A DNA stretch of 64,000 bases from Lysinibacillus sp. FSL W8-0992 (GCF_038008685.1 NZ_JBBOZQ010000001.1:496001-560000), one strand, 5' to 3'. Positions 35,869 to 45,866 are shown, counted from the first letter of the stretch. Notes: generated by a model not told the origin, from the sequence alone. Numbers and translations: made by a program.

Positions 35869-37401
35869 TTATACATACGCACTAATAAATACTCGTAATT
35901 TTTCGAAGTGGTCTTCAATGAGTAAATATTTTTTATAGACCTCTATTAATTTCTCAAATAGCTCATACTGCTCAGTGACAAATAGGATTTTTAAAATATT
36001 GATCATATGCATGGAAGCGCTCTTTGCTACTAAAAAATAAGGAGCATCCGGCTGGCGATAATGTTGGCGCCATTCTTCCACTGACAGACCAATATGCTGT
36101 AACGAATTGTTTACTTGAAGCGCTATATCTTGCTGCATCGATGCCTCAATGGCAATTAATTGCTCATTACTGTAGTTTTGCTGTACTAATGCGGCATTTA
36201 TTTTTTTATTGGATGCGAGGCCATGTTCCTTTAAGAGCACTAACCCCTCTTGGTAACGTTCCAATCTGACATAAGTATCTAGTAATACTGCATACAGATT
36301 TTCTAAATAATTCAAATTATAATTTTTTATTATTGCAGGCGGTGTTGGTTTTCGATTTGGGAGTAAGTCCTTGTACTCCAACAAAATCTCTATGGCATAA
36401 TTATTAAGTCGTTCATCTTCCAATAAATATTCACCATAATGAAGTACATTTACATAATCGCGTTCTTGATGAGCTATATGCAATAAAATATATGCAATCA
36501 AAACCTTTTCCTTCTCTGTTAGGGCATACATAGAGTAACGCCAATCAGCCTCAAAGGAAGTAATCAATTCTTTAATGCATTGATACTGCCCCTCTGACAA
36601 ACGGTAGTGTGTGACAATTTGATATAGACGAAGCTGTTTTTTCGCTAAACAAGACAAATTGCATTTATCCACATAAGTTATACACTTATCCAGAGTTTTT
36701 CTGTAATTATGCACAAAGTTATCCACATGCGCATAAGTAATTGTTGACGATTGTTCAAAATGACCCATTATTTCATGGATAAATGCGAATTGTTCTAAAG
36801 GTTTGTGGATAAGCAGTGAATAAACTTTTTTCATAAAAAGCCAGTGCCAAAACAAAGCCTCTTCTTCATAAATCATATGCACAAAATAGTCTTCTTCAAA
36901 TTTATATAAATATATAGTTTGTAAATCATTTTCAGGTAACTCGACCTGCCATCGCTTTCCGAACACAAGCCAAACTAACCGCTCCAAATCCATTGTATGC
37001 TGGGCAAAAAGCTGCTCAAAAAAAGCTTGCTTCCCTTTTTGGGTATAAAAAAAAGCATTAAGTCGGTCATTCACATATTTTGTATCTAGGCCATGCTTGT
37101 TGAAAAATAGTTGTAACTCCGTAGATACACGTCCCCAATATTTTCGAGCTGTCGAAAAGGCAATGTTCATCGCCGCCTCTTTATTTACTAAAAATAATTG
37201 CGGTGATAATGCCGTACCTAATATTTTGGGATCAACTTGTGGAGTGACCTCGGCCTCGGCCTCCGCCCATTTTGAAAGTAATTTTTCAGCGCCATTTTCA
37301 CCACTTTGTCTATATGTTATGAATAATTGCTCATCACAGTCCAGCAGCATACAACCAGAGCCCCCTATCAATTTCACGCAACAAAGATCTTCCCCTATCA
37401 T
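35869..37401 (-). CDS. Uncharacterised helical cytoplasmic protein
   Basis: A protein of up to 510 residues with no signal peptide or membrane segment and no domain I recognise. The first 50 residues are Cys-rich (four Cys before residue 25) and probably beta; the rest is almost wholly alpha-helical with TPR-like spacing of aromatic and Leu residues (for example YLENLYAVLLDTYVRLERY near 365). The start is uncertain: the ATG at 37401 has no good ribosome binding site, while AGGGGG lies 10 bases before an in-frame ATG at 37350. It stands alone between two terminators. The helical repeat layout suggests a protein-interaction scaffold, but that is a guess. Confidence 0.65.
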   Translation of the reverse strand: MIGEDLCCVKLIGGSGCMLLDCDEQLFITYRQSGENGAEKLLSKWAEAEAEVTPQVDPKILGTALSPQLFLVNKEAAMNIAFSTARKYWGRVSTELQLFFNKHGLDTKYVNDRLNAFFYTQKGKQAFFEQLFAQHTMDLERLVWLVFGKRWQVELPENDLQTIYLYKFEEDYFVHMIYEEEALFWHWLFMKKVYSLLIHKPLEQFAFIHEIMGHFEQSSTITYAHVDNFVHNYRKTLDKCITYVDKCNLSCLAKKQLRLYQIVTHYRLSEGQYQCIKELITSFEADWRYSMYALTEKEKVLIAYILLHIAHQERDYVNVLHYGEYLLEDERLNNYAIEILLEYKDLLPNRKPTPPAIIKNYNLNYLENLYAVLLDTYVRLERYQEGLVLLKEHGLASNKKINAALVQQNYSNEQLIAIEASMQQDIALQVNNSLQHIGLSVEEWRQHYRQPDAPYFLVAKSASMHMINILKILFVTEQYELFEKLIEVYKKYLLIEDHFEKLRVFISAYV

Positions 37402-37489
37402 GCAAAAATATGTTTCTCAAATATTTCAACACTCTTTCTCCAATATAACAAATCCTATCCAACATATGCTAAAAATTTCCGAATATGCA

Positions 37490-37532
37490 CAAATAAAAGA
37501 GCTAAAGTGTTCATCCAAAACACTTTAGCTCT
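37490..37532 (-). terminator. Leftward terminator downstream of the HPP gene
   Basis: AGAGCTAAAGTGTT / AACACTTTAGCTCT followed leftward by TTTTATTTG. It is 267 bases past the HPP stop with no gene between, so probably the end of that transcript. Confidence 0.75.
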
Positions 37533-37798
37533 ACTTAGAGCAACATTGAAATTTTCACGAAGCTCGTTAAATTTTAAACAAAAACAAACGAGCTCATCTG
37601 ATAGTTGCCCTTAAGTTGGTAGCCCAGTGCATTGTCTCAGATGGCTCTTTGCCCGACGTTAATCTATGTCAGCGTCATACTCATTTACATACTTAAGTAT
37701 CCACTGTTCTCAAGAACAGCTAACATTACCAATACAGTAGACGGACCAAAAACTAAATAGTTACACGAAATTGTGCAAAATTTTATTTTTTTAACGGC
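37533..37798. other. Intergenic stretch downstream of the HPP gene
   Basis: No gene, repeat copy or strong hairpin was found here. Confidence 0.4.
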
Positions 37799-38353
37799 TC
37801 ACCAAAATTGTGGGTATTTTCTAGTCTGTCGTAAATTATTTATTAGTAATCCAAAGATGACAATAATCACTGCACCAATCAATACCGGCATTAATAAATA
37901 GCCCCAGCTATAGCCGCCTAAAATAATGATAATCGGATTCGCTCCCGCTGGTGGATGGATCACACCAAAAAGTGCCATGAAAAAAATCGTTAAACCGACA
38001 CCAAGGCTGATTGAAAAGACGCTTGATCCTAATAATGAATACATTAGCAAACCGATAAAGGCTGAAATCAAATGTCCTCCGATAATATTACGGGGTTGCG
38101 ACAATGGCGCATTCCATACAACAAATACGAGTACACAACTACCCCCAAGTGATGCCATTAACCAAGGTGCCCCTGTATAGTTTGTTAAACAAAGCAATAC
38201 AAAGATACAAAGTAAGCCACCAACTGCACCTGTTATTGCATCGGCAAAATTAGTTCTTGAAGGAGCATGTCCCCCTCCACTCATCTTAGCTATGTATGCT
38301 TTTAGTCGATGATTTTTTGCTTCTTTTTCTTGCAAACGTATGAAATCTGCCAT
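37799..38353 (-). CDS. HPP family membrane protein
   Basis: A 184-residue integral membrane protein with four to five hydrophobic helices. The family-naming HPPAGANP motif is near residue 132 and the earlier GSCVLVF / SQPRNIIGGHL block typical of HPP proteins near 80-100. Plant and cyanobacterial members transport nitrite into plastids or cells; for Bacillaceae members the substrate is unproven. The frame opens at 38374, but AAGGA stands 8 bases before the ATG at 38353 (MADFIRLQEKE), the likely start. No linked nitrogen genes. Confidence 0.85.
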   Translation of the reverse strand: MADFIRLQEKEAKNHRLKAYIAKMSGGGHAPSRTNFADAITGAVGGLLCIFVLLCLTNYTGAPWLMASLGGSCVLVFVVWNAPLSQPRNIIGGHLISAFIGLLMYSLLGSSVFSISLGVGLTIFFMALFGVIHPPAGANPIIIILGGYSWGYLLMPVLIGAVIIVIFGLLINNLRQTRKYPQFW

Positions 38354-38575
38354 ATTCACCATCCTTGTAATCAAAAGTTAAAATTATATCAAACGTAATT
38401 ATATATAGAGAGATTTAGAAGCTTTTACTATTATATCAGCTAACAACGAGAATTCAATTTTACTTTATATTTTTACAATGATGAGAAGTTACAACAGCAA
38501 AGCACGAGATCAATGTACTCTTTCATTACACTGGCTCGTGCCTTGTTTTCTTGATTTGTAGTTATATACTAAATT

Positions 38576-39937
38576 TTAATCGTACTGCTTTTTAATAGGT
38601 TTATAAATTCGTGCTTTTTTTAGCACAGTCTTTGGAACTTGGAAAGTTGCAGTAACGACACCAGGATGGCGGCCGATTTCAATGGATCCTGTAATTGTTG
38701 CGCGATTCATTACTTCTGGCTCACTCATCTCAAATAGTTTTGCTGCTCGACTAATTGCATTATCAGTCGCCTCATTTAATGTTGTACCTGTACCTACTAC
38801 AGACACAGGGAACGCCTCTTCTACTTGTTTCACACCAAATTCCTCTGCTAGTTCGCGAGCTCGGCGTTTTTCTTCCTTAGAAAAAGGTTTTGCTGTATAT
38901 GGCAGATCCTCTTCATTTGGTAACAAAATAGGACCTTCAAGTGCTACTTTTTTCAAAACACTTACCTGCAGTTGTACAATTCCTGCGACATCTGTTGTAT
39001 GCCCAGCAATTTCTCCGTCTCCCTGCATCGCATGCATATCGCCAATATACACACCACCGCCAGGTACCTTTACAGGACAAATAATTGTAGCACCTTCGCG
39101 AACACGGCTAATATCCATATGTCCATCTGTACGATGTGTGTCTAGCTCAGCTTCTGTAAATGCATATTCATGTGGCGCTCCAATTAAAAACGAACCAAAA
39201 TCACCTGCATTATGTGAATCTGGCATTGCCTTCGAAGGCGTCGTTCCAAGCTGACCTAAAAAAGGTCGCATTCTTGCCATTACACCAATTAAATCGCTCG
39301 GTGCCAAAGCTACTACCGGATTTTGCACTGAATTTTCAGGTGTGCGCATATAATTTTTTGCTTCTAACGCAATACGTCGAGCACCTTCGCGTCCAACCGT
39401 TAAACCGATATTACCTTTTTGGTCTAGTGCCATTGTATAACCATTTGTCATTTTAAAAGGCGCGGTTTCTGTATCACATGTGGAACAGCGTATTGCTTGC
39501 GGTCCTATACCAGTCACCACTGTACTCGGATGTAGTTTACCACAGCCAGGGCATTTTACTGATACGAACGGATCTCCGATGAAGCGGTCAGGTATTGCCT
39601 CATCATGCCCAGATGCCGTCGCGAGGGATGTGACCTGAATGGATTTGATTGTAATAACAATGGCATCACCTACTTCAGCACCTTCTACAAAAACGGGCTT
39701 CGTTACTTCGTGTCCACCACGAATTGTTGGCGTTAGCATTGGTCCCCAACATCCAGGCGTTGTATTGGCGATAATTGTGCCTCCATTTTTGACAGGGCCA
39801 AGCATTTTTTGCTGTGGATCTAAAATACCATCTATGAACTCATTCACAAACAATGTTTCCACTGCTTCGAGCTGCTGTACACTTTCTTCATTTTCTGGTT
39901 GTTTAGCTTTTTCATGCATTTGTAATTCCGTAATCAT
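38576..39937 (-). CDS. Acetamidase/formamidase family protein
   Basis: A 453-residue soluble enzyme of the FmdA/AmdA family, which hydrolyses short amides to ammonia and the acid. Conserved blocks include GPVKNGGTIIANTTPGCWGP, GDAIVITIKSI, VPGGGVYIGDMHAMQGDGEI and VVGTGTTLNEATD. A four-Cys knuckle, CPGCGKLH then RCSTC (about residues 130-155), probably binds zinc and is not in every family member. The frame opens with a TTG at 39955; the in-frame ATG at 39937 follows GGGAGAGTGG and was chosen. Natural substrate unknown. Monocistronic. Confidence 0.88.
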   Translation of the reverse strand: MITELQMHEKAKQPENEESVQQLEAVETLFVNEFIDGILDPQQKMLGPVKNGGTIIANTTPGCWGPMLTPTIRGGHEVTKPVFVEGAEVGDAIVITIKSIQVTSLATASGHDEAIPDRFIGDPFVSVKCPGCGKLHPSTVVTGIGPQAIRCSTCDTETAPFKMTNGYTMALDQKGNIGLTVGREGARRIALEAKNYMRTPENSVQNPVVALAPSDLIGVMARMRPFLGQLGTTPSKAMPDSHNAGDFGSFLIGAPHEYAFTEAELDTHRTDGHMDISRVREGATIICPVKVPGGGVYIGDMHAMQGDGEIAGHTTDVAGIVQLQVSVLKKVALEGPILLPNEEDLPYTAKPFSKEEKRRARELAEEFGVKQVEEAFPVSVVGTGTTLNEATDNAISRAAKLFEMSEPEVMNRATITGSIEIGRHPGVVTATFQVPKTVLKKARIYKPIKKQYD

Positions 39938-40453
39938 GTTTTTCCACTCTCCCAATCCAAAAAATATTTTATGTATCTACACAAGTGTAAAAGAGAGCTC
40001 TCCACTCATGAGCAGAGAGCCATTATTAATAATTTATTCATGTACAAATCTAAAATATGTGTAAATTTCCGCATCATAATGAAGCCATCTCTATAGCTTA
40101 TCTTCATTTTGCTTTGCATTTACGAACAACTTGGTAATCGATGTCGATTGAAAGCTACACATCACCGCTTATAAAATTAATTTCGACATAGAGGTCATTA
40201 GTTCCTGCTATTTCGAGTAAAACCTTGCCAATTTACACAATGCATAGCGTTACTGTCGGAGCAAATGTTTTTTAGCTCATTTTCTCCATCGAGTGCAGGC
40301 TTTTTGGCGCTACCGACGTTTGCAAGAGATAACTCAATATACACAATTGCTGTTCCTCATTCATCGTGCTTCGTCTTTTCCATTACTTTCATTTATAATA
40401 AGGCTGATAAATAAGAAATGACTGCCAACCTTAAAGGAAAGGGCGTATGAACT
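39938..40453. other. Divergent intergenic region, acetamidase gene / two-component genes
   Basis: About 515 bases without a supportable gene. It contains a modest hairpin near 39992-40020 (GCTCT...AGAGC) and AT-rich promoter-like DNA at both ends. No riboswitch or family C/D repeat was recognised. Confidence 0.4.
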
Positions 40454-41176
40454 TTGACAGAACCAACTATTTTAATCGTAGAAGATGAAGCTGATTTAGC
40501 CAATTTGCTAAAAGTTAGTCTTCAAAAAGAGGGCTATAAGCTTATCCAAACATCAGACTCTATTGAAAAAGCTTGGGCGAGCTTTCAACAGATAAAACCC
40601 GATATCGTGCTACTTGATGTTATGCTTCCAGACGGTGAAGGCTATGATTTATGCCGACGTATTCGTGAAGTATCACATATTCCAGTTCTCTTCTTGTCAG
40701 CTAAAGATGAGGAAATAGATAAAATTTTAGGGCTCGCCATTGGCGGAGACGATTATATTACCAAGCCTTTTAGCCCTAAAGAAGTTGCCTATCGTGTAAA
40801 GGCGCATCTGCGTCGTGCTGGCTATCAAATACAGGAAGCACCTACAACTACCACAATGAAGACGATACAAGTTGGACCATTTGTGCTCAATAGCGATGAA
40901 ACAGAAGTACATAAAGATGGTACTTTATTAGAGTTAACAGCTAAGGAGATTGGATTGATGGCTTGCTTTATGCATAATCCAAACCGTATTTTAAGTAAGG
41001 AGACATTATTCGAGCGTGTCTGGAGTGAGGATTTTTTTGGTTCAGACAATACGGTCATGGTGCATATTCGTCGTCTTCGTGAAAAGATTGAACATGACCC
41101 ATCTAAACCTATTTATATTACAACGGTCAAAGGGCTAGGTTATAAATTGGTCGTGCCAAAAGAGCCACAAACATGA
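40454..41176 (+). CDS. OmpR-type response regulator
   Basis: A 240-residue two-component regulator. The receiver spans 5-118 with acidic pair Glu10-Asp11, phospho-acceptor Asp55 (DIVLLDVMLPDG) and the TKPF lysine; the winged-helix DNA-binding domain spans about 140-235 (RRLREKIEHDPSKPIYITTVKGLGY). Initiation is at TTG: AAAGGG sits 9 bases upstream and no in-frame ATG precedes the receiver. Its stop overlaps the kinase start by 4 bases. The targets are not known; the Bce/Yxd-type transporter genes converging from the right are candidates. Confidence 0.93.
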   Translation: MTEPTILIVEDEADLANLLKVSLQKEGYKLIQTSDSIEKAWASFQQIKPDIVLLDVMLPDGEGYDLCRRIREVSHIPVLFLSAKDEEIDKILGLAIGGDDYITKPFSPKEVAYRVKAHLRRAGYQIQEAPTTTTMKTIQVGPFVLNSDETEVHKDGTLLELTAKEIGLMACFMHNPNRILSKETLFERVWSEDFFGSDNTVMVHIRRLREKIEHDPSKPIYITTVKGLGYKLVVPKEPQT

Positions 41177-42564
41177 AATGGCGATTAACTGCTCGTTTTT
41201 TACTATCCATATTGTCTATTGTAGTCATTGTAATTTTCGTCAATACTGCCATTTTTATTGGGTTAATGGTGTATCAGCAATTCAACAAATTTAATGATGC
41301 TACTGCAGATACAGAGGAAATCTTTGTGCGTGAATTTCAGCAGTATATTGACGTAAACAGTGGTCAATCTTCCGTACGTAAGGAAGGGCTACAACAATTA
41401 CATCAAAGAAATGCTTGGATTCAATTGCTTGATGCAAATGGACAAGTTATCGATGCTTATTTCGCACCTGAAAACGCACTTTCCCATTATGCACCCATTG
41501 ATTTAATTCAAGTTTACAAATATGAGGAATACGAAGCTGGTACAACGGTTTATGTAGGAAGTAAAGATAACATTAGCTATTTAATTGGCATTAAAGGTAG
41601 TGGCGTTTCAAGGTTAGTAGTTCACCTTTCGGCCGCATCTATACTACAACTTATCGGAAAGTATGGATTGCTAATCGTTATTGCGGATTTACTAGTCGCG
41701 ACACTTGTCGGTTGGCTATTTGGTCGTACATTAACGAAGCCTCTTTACGCAATGATAGAACGTATTCAGCATTTAAAAAATCATAAACACATGCCAATAA
41801 AAGTACCAAAGGGTCTCTATCGACCTGTATTTGAAAATTTAAGTGAAGTATCAAGCGAGTTGGCCGCTCACGAGCAAGAACGCAAACGACTAGAGATGAT
41901 GCGTGAGGAATGGATTAGCAACGTTTCACACGATATGAAGACGCCACTTGCCTCCATTCGTGGTTATGCAGAGTTACTAAATGAGCGGGGCTTATCACTA
42001 AATGAGCAAACCGAATACGCACAAATTATTGAAAAGCAGTCATTGCATATGCAAGATTTACTCGATGATTTAAATTTAACAATGCGACTAAGACACCAGC
42101 AGCTTCCACTGACTTTAACTGAGGTGAATATCGTCCAGTTTATGCGTGAAATTGTCATCGACACACTAAATACGCCACCTTATGAACAAGCAAATATTGA
42201 TTTTGATGCAACTGCAGATGTCATTGTCCATTCAATTGACGAGCATTTTATGCGCCGTGCTGTTGTGAACTTTTTATATAATGCAATACTTCATAATCCT
42301 CCTGACGTATGTGTTCACGTATTAGTAGATGCTAACACCATCACAATAGCTGATAATGGTCATGGTATAAGCGCTGAAGACCTTACGCATATTTTTGAGC
42401 GTTACTACCGCGGAACAAATACTGAGCAAAAGCAGGGTACTGGGCTTGGTACAGCTATTGCGCGAGATATTATTGAAGCTCACGGAGGAACGGTATCCAT
42501 CACATCTGAAGAACAAAAAGGAACAACTGTCACTATTCAATTGCATAAAGTGAGCGAAAAATAA
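41173..42564 (+). CDS. Sensor histidine kinase with extracellular domain
   Basis: A 463-residue membrane kinase. TM1 about 8-30; an extracellular domain of about 130 residues; TM2 about 163-185; HAMP-like linker; HisKA with phospho-acceptor His253 in NVSHDMKTPLASIRGY; HATPase_c with N box (VVNFLYNAILHN), G1 (IADNGHGI) and G2 (GTGLGTAIA). It partners the preceding regulator through a 4-base gene overlap. BceS/YxdK-type kinases that sense through a Bce transporter are shorter and have almost no extracellular domain, so this one probably sees its own ligand. Confidence 0.92.
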   Translation: MKWRLTARFLLSILSIVVIVIFVNTAIFIGLMVYQQFNKFNDATADTEEIFVREFQQYIDVNSGQSSVRKEGLQQLHQRNAWIQLLDANGQVIDAYFAPENALSHYAPIDLIQVYKYEEYEAGTTVYVGSKDNISYLIGIKGSGVSRLVVHLSAASILQLIGKYGLLIVIADLLVATLVGWLFGRTLTKPLYAMIERIQHLKNHKHMPIKVPKGLYRPVFENLSEVSSELAAHEQERKRLEMMREEWISNVSHDMKTPLASIRGYAELLNERGLSLNEQTEYAQIIEKQSLHMQDLLDDLNLTMRLRHQQLPLTLTEVNIVQFMREIVIDTLNTPPYEQANIDFDATADVIVHSIDEHFMRRAVVNFLYNAILHNPPDVCVHVLVDANTITIADNGHGISAEDLTHIFERYYRGTNTEQKQGTGLGTAIARDIIEAHGGTVSITSEEQKGTTVTIQLHKVSEK

Positions 42565-42566
42565 AA

Positions 42567-42597
42567 AGGAGCGGTCCATTTATTATGGACTGCTCCT
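42567..42597. terminator. Bidirectional terminator, kinase gene / yxeA-like gene
   Basis: AGGAGC(GGTCCAT...ATGGACT)GCTCCT with A-run before and TTATATTTTT after; placed between the converging stops. Confidence 0.88.
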
Positions 42598-42606
42598 CTT
42601 ATATTT

Positions 42607-42966
42607 TTATTTCATTTGTGCTTGTACCTTTGCAGGCATTTCATCAAATTGTATTTCATTATAAGACGTTACTTCGTTTTCCTTTTTCACATAAAGCTTT
42701 AAATATGCATCTAGGCGTAAATTTTTTTGAGCAGAAAATTTCAACGTCATTTCTTCACCGTTTTCTTTAAATGCCGGTAGCTCATACCAATACGTTTGGA
42801 TTATTTGCCCATCATCTGCCTTGTATTCCTCAACTTCCCCATCGGCAGTTATATGCACATAGTAAGTGTCTTTATTTAAACGATTAAAATCTACTGTCAT
42901 GAGTACGCCAAGACCTGCTACAAACAATATAAACAATGCTCCAATACTTATAAACACCTTTTTCAT
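42607..42966 (-). CDS. yxeA: YxeA-like protein (DUF1093)
   Basis: A 119-residue protein with an N-terminal hydrophobic segment (about 7-27, signal anchor or signal peptide without lipobox) and a small extracytoplasmic beta domain with YYVHI, YKADDGQIIQTYWYELPAF and LKLYVKKENEVTSYNEIQFDEMP-type strands (shown in pieces). This is the YxeA family. In B. subtilis yxeA lies in one operon with the yxdLM transporter, as here (1 base after the permease stop), so a role beside the transporter is likely, but its biochemical function is unknown. Confidence 0.82.
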   Translation of the reverse strand: MKKVFISIGALFILFVAGLGVLMTVDFNRLNKDTYYVHITADGEVEEYKADDGQIIQTYWYELPAFKENGEEMTLKFSAQKNLRLDAYLKLYVKKENEVTSYNEIQFDEMPAKVQAQMK

Positions 42967-42967
42967 A

Positions 42968-44836
42968 TTAATTCCCCTGTCTCACAATTTTATAAAACGA
43001 CCGTACAGTAAAGAGATAATACAAGCCGTAAATAACTGAATATGCAACCATCCATAATATAACGGGCTTTGTTATATCCATATTAAATAATTGTGAAAAT
43101 GCTAGAAGCGCGAAAGCACTGTGTGCGATGCCGACAACAAGAGGTGCACTAAATATGACCGCAACCTGTCCTGCAACTGTCTTCAATATTTGCCTGCTAT
43201 TCACACCAATTTTATTTAATACGGCATACTTCGCCTGATCTTCTTCTGCTTCTGTTAACACTTTAAAATAAATAATACTTCCCGTAGCTGCTAAAAATAC
43301 TAACCCTAAAAAGCTTCCTACAAACAGTAATGAACCTACAGTACCTAGGCTATCCTCATAGCTTTGAGGAACGCTTGAAAACCATTCTTGTTGCTCAGTA
43401 GATAGCTGCTCATATATTTGTTTAGATACATTTTGCTGCTTTAAATCATTGTCCATGCCAACAGCCTGCATTGTCACACCTTCCGCATCTGTCGCATCAA
43501 ATGCTTGATCGTTTACGACAAGCACCGTGCCAGCTGGAATAAAGTTTAGCACACTATCTGTATACATTTTGTCGATATGAAAAGATTCCCCGCTCTGCAA
43601 TTTAAAGTTTTCATCCGTAAAGTCATGTGAAAAACGTTCATCAAAGTTAACATCTAGTAGTACAGCTGAACCGTCTGCAATATGCAGTTCACGATTTGTC
43701 CCCTGTAATATGGCTAAACGATTGTAATCAGATTCCTTCAATAATGTATATTCAAAAAAAGCAAATTCATTATCGACGCGCAAATTTTTTGCATGAATGG
43801 ATTCATTGTACAATACGTTCTGTTGGTCAAATTCAACAGCTTCACCTTTCCACATAAATGTGTTTGGTAGCACGTGGCGCACCGTTGCTTCTGTATTGTA
43901 GTACATGCCAAATACGCCACCACCTGCAGTAATCGTTGTTGCGCTTAAAATCGCGATGATGGACAACGATTTGGCATTTGCTCGTATTCGATATAATAGC
44001 TGCGAAACGCCAATTAAATTCAAGCCTCTCCAAGACCAAGATGTTGCCTTTTTCAAAGCTGTCAGTACGAAAACGCTCACGCTATGGAACAGTAGATATG
44101 TCCCCGCTATTGTTGCACCTATTACTAAAAGTGGTGTCCCAAGGATTGTAAACAGCTTCCAAATAGGACTTGTGAAAATATTAGAAGACGCCGTGTAATA
44201 GCCAAATGCAATAAGTGCTGTCCCTACAATTGCCGCTAAAAACGATGCACGTGGAATTTTCTCCCCTTGTTTCTCTGCATGGAACAAATCAATCAATTTA
44301 AATTGATAAATAACACGGTAGCCCTGTAAAGATGTAAATAGGAATAGGATGGCAAAGATGCCTGCTGTTTGAAGCACTGCTTCAGGGGTGAATGTTAAAT
44401 TTGCCACGACTTGATAGCCCATCAGTCGTACTAAAATTGTTAATAACACCTTCGACATAAAAAAGCCTATTACTATACCTAAAACGAGTGATACGAGCCC
44501 AATAACTAAATTCTCGAAAAAGAGCATTAGACCTATTTTTTGTTTACGTACTCCTAGTAGCGAGTAGAGTGCTACTTCTTTTTTTCTCTTCTTCATAAAA
44601 AATGAATTAGAATACGCGATAAATATTACTATGAAAAATAATAGTACAATTGACGATGCACTCATTAGTCCTTTAATTTGCTGCGACATACCTGTTGAGC
44701 TTGCAAGATCGTCATTGTATTTTAACGTGACAAATGTAAAGTAAATCACGATGCTAAATACCATTGAGGCGATGTATAAAAAATAATTCGACAAATTACG
44801 CTGAATATTTTTACGCGCCAAACTAAATAACGTCAT
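42968..44836 (-). CDS. yxdM: Bce/Yxd-type ABC transporter permease
   Basis: A 622-residue FtsX-like permease. Ten predicted membrane helices: one, then three pairs in the N-terminal half, an extracellular domain of about 200 residues (roughly 310-500) between helices 7 and 8, and three C-terminal helices. That layout is diagnostic for the BceB class, which handles cell-wall-active peptide antibiotics by freeing their lipid targets. Its start overlaps the ATPase gene by 14 bases, with GGAGG inside that gene. YxdM rather than BceB is favoured because of the adjacent yxeA-like gene; the peptide is unknown. Confidence 0.87.
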   Translation of the reverse strand: MTLFSLARKNIQRNLSNYFLYIASMVFSIVIYFTFVTLKYNDDLASSTGMSQQIKGLMSASSIVLLFFIVIFIAYSNSFFMKKRKKEVALYSLLGVRKQKIGLMLFFENLVIGLVSLVLGIVIGFFMSKVLLTILVRLMGYQVVANLTFTPEAVLQTAGIFAILFLFTSLQGYRVIYQFKLIDLFHAEKQGEKIPRASFLAAIVGTALIAFGYYTASSNIFTSPIWKLFTILGTPLLVIGATIAGTYLLFHSVSVFVLTALKKATSWSWRGLNLIGVSQLLYRIRANAKSLSIIAILSATTITAGGGVFGMYYNTEATVRHVLPNTFMWKGEAVEFDQQNVLYNESIHAKNLRVDNEFAFFEYTLLKESDYNRLAILQGTNRELHIADGSAVLLDVNFDERFSHDFTDENFKLQSGESFHIDKMYTDSVLNFIPAGTVLVVNDQAFDATDAEGVTMQAVGMDNDLKQQNVSKQIYEQLSTEQQEWFSSVPQSYEDSLGTVGSLLFVGSFLGLVFLAATGSIIYFKVLTEAEEDQAKYAVLNKIGVNSRQILKTVAGQVAVIFSAPLVVGIAHSAFALLAFSQLFNMDITKPVILWMVAYSVIYGLYYLFTVRSFYKIVRQGN

Positions 44837-45590
44837 TTACTCCACCTCCGATGCCTGCAAGCACCTGTAATATTTCCTGGAAAAACTGCTTTCTCGTCTG
44901 TACCCCACGATGAATTTCCTTGGAAAGCTTGCCGTCTTGAATAAAGAGAATACGCTGACAGAAGCTTGCTGCAAGTGCATCATGCGTGACCATCATAATC
45001 GTTGCGGCATGAGATTGATTCAAATCACTTAAACTTTCCAATAAATCTGTTGCAGATTTTGAATCGAGTGCGCCTGTTGGCTCATCCGCAAAAATAAGCT
45101 TCGGCGCTGTTACTAACGCACGTGATGATGCTGTTCTTTGCTTTTGACCACCTGAAATTTGATAAGGGTATTTATCTAGTAGATCACTAATGCCAAACAA
45201 CTGTGCAATACGCTCTACTCTTAGAGCAATTTCCTTCTGTGGCACCTTCGCAATGGCAAGTGGTAGTACTATATTTTCGCGAACTGTTAATGAATCAAGC
45301 AAATTATAATCTTGGAAGATAAAGCCTAAGTTATCACGACGAAAATCTGCTAACTGTGTATCTTTCATATGTGCTAAATTTGTATTTCCTATTACAATAT
45401 CGCCTGTTGTTGGCGTATCAATTGTCGCTAAAACATTTAAGAGCGTCGATTTCCCTGCCCCTGAAGGCCCCATTACACCGACAAATTCACCTTGTTCTAC
45501 CTCGAATGTTATATTTTCAAGCGCTGTAAATGTATTCGCGCCTTTGCCGTATGTTTTTCTTACATTTTGTACCTTTAATAATGGCGTCAT
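44823..45590 (-). CDS. yxdL: Bce/Yxd-type ABC transporter ATPase
   Basis: A 255-residue nucleotide-binding subunit: Walker A GPSGAGKSTLL near residue 41, Q-loop FQDYNLLD near 92, signature ISGGQKQR near 144 and Walker B LIFADEPTGALD near 165. The sequence is of the MacB/LolD/BceA type. GAGGTG precedes the ATG by about 7 bases. It is the first gene of a leftward three-gene unit (ATPase, permease, YxeA-like). Upstream come intergenic repeats rather than its regulator; the nearest two-component system converges from the other end. Confidence 0.92.
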   Translation of the reverse strand: MTPLLKVQNVRKTYGKGANTFTALENITFEVEQGEFVGVMGPSGAGKSTLLNVLATIDTPTTGDIVIGNTNLAHMKDTQLADFRRDNLGFIFQDYNLLDSLTVRENIVLPLAIAKVPQKEIALRVERIAQLFGISDLLDKYPYQISGGQKQRTASSRALVTAPKLIFADEPTGALDSKSATDLLESLSDLNQSHAATIMMVTHDALAASFCQRILFIQDGKLSKEIHRGVQTRKQFFQEILQVLAGIGGGVNDVI

Positions 45591-45694
45591 ATACGCTCAC
45601 CTCTTTCTGTTTACAGTATACGACCCCAAACTTACAGCAAAATTGTCGCAAGCTTACAACAACCTTAAATCAAAAATTTTAGATGACTACTGCA

Positions 45695-45825
45695 GTTGAT
45701 TTCCGCTACGGGCGGGCGCTTTCCGCGGGCACACCGTAAGCCGCAACCCTCGCTAACGCGCGGTTTGTTGTGTCTTACTATGCGTGCGTTCCCGCAGGAG
45801 TCGCCAGCCCTCCGCTCCAATCAAC
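45695..45825. repeat. 130-bp intergenic element, family D, full copy
   Basis: A GC-rich island in AT-rich DNA, with inverted ends GTTGATT...AATCAAC. Internal landmarks are GCGCTTTCCGCGGGC, ACACCGTAAGCCGC, CGTTCCCGCAGGAGTCGCC and CTCCGCTCC. I recall closely similar GCGGAAAGC/CCTGCGGG elements scattered in Bacillaceae genomes. No reading frame with gene character. Confidence 0.75.
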
Positions 45826-45840
45826 TAGTATCGTATTCTT

Positions 45841-45866
45841 TTCTGAATTGTTTGAGTGCCTGTCAC
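45841..45866. repeat. Family C repeat, copy 2 (inverted)
   Basis: TTCTGAATTGTTTGAGTGCC followed by TGTCAC: reverse complement of copy 1, 16 bases from the family D element. Confidence 0.75.
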
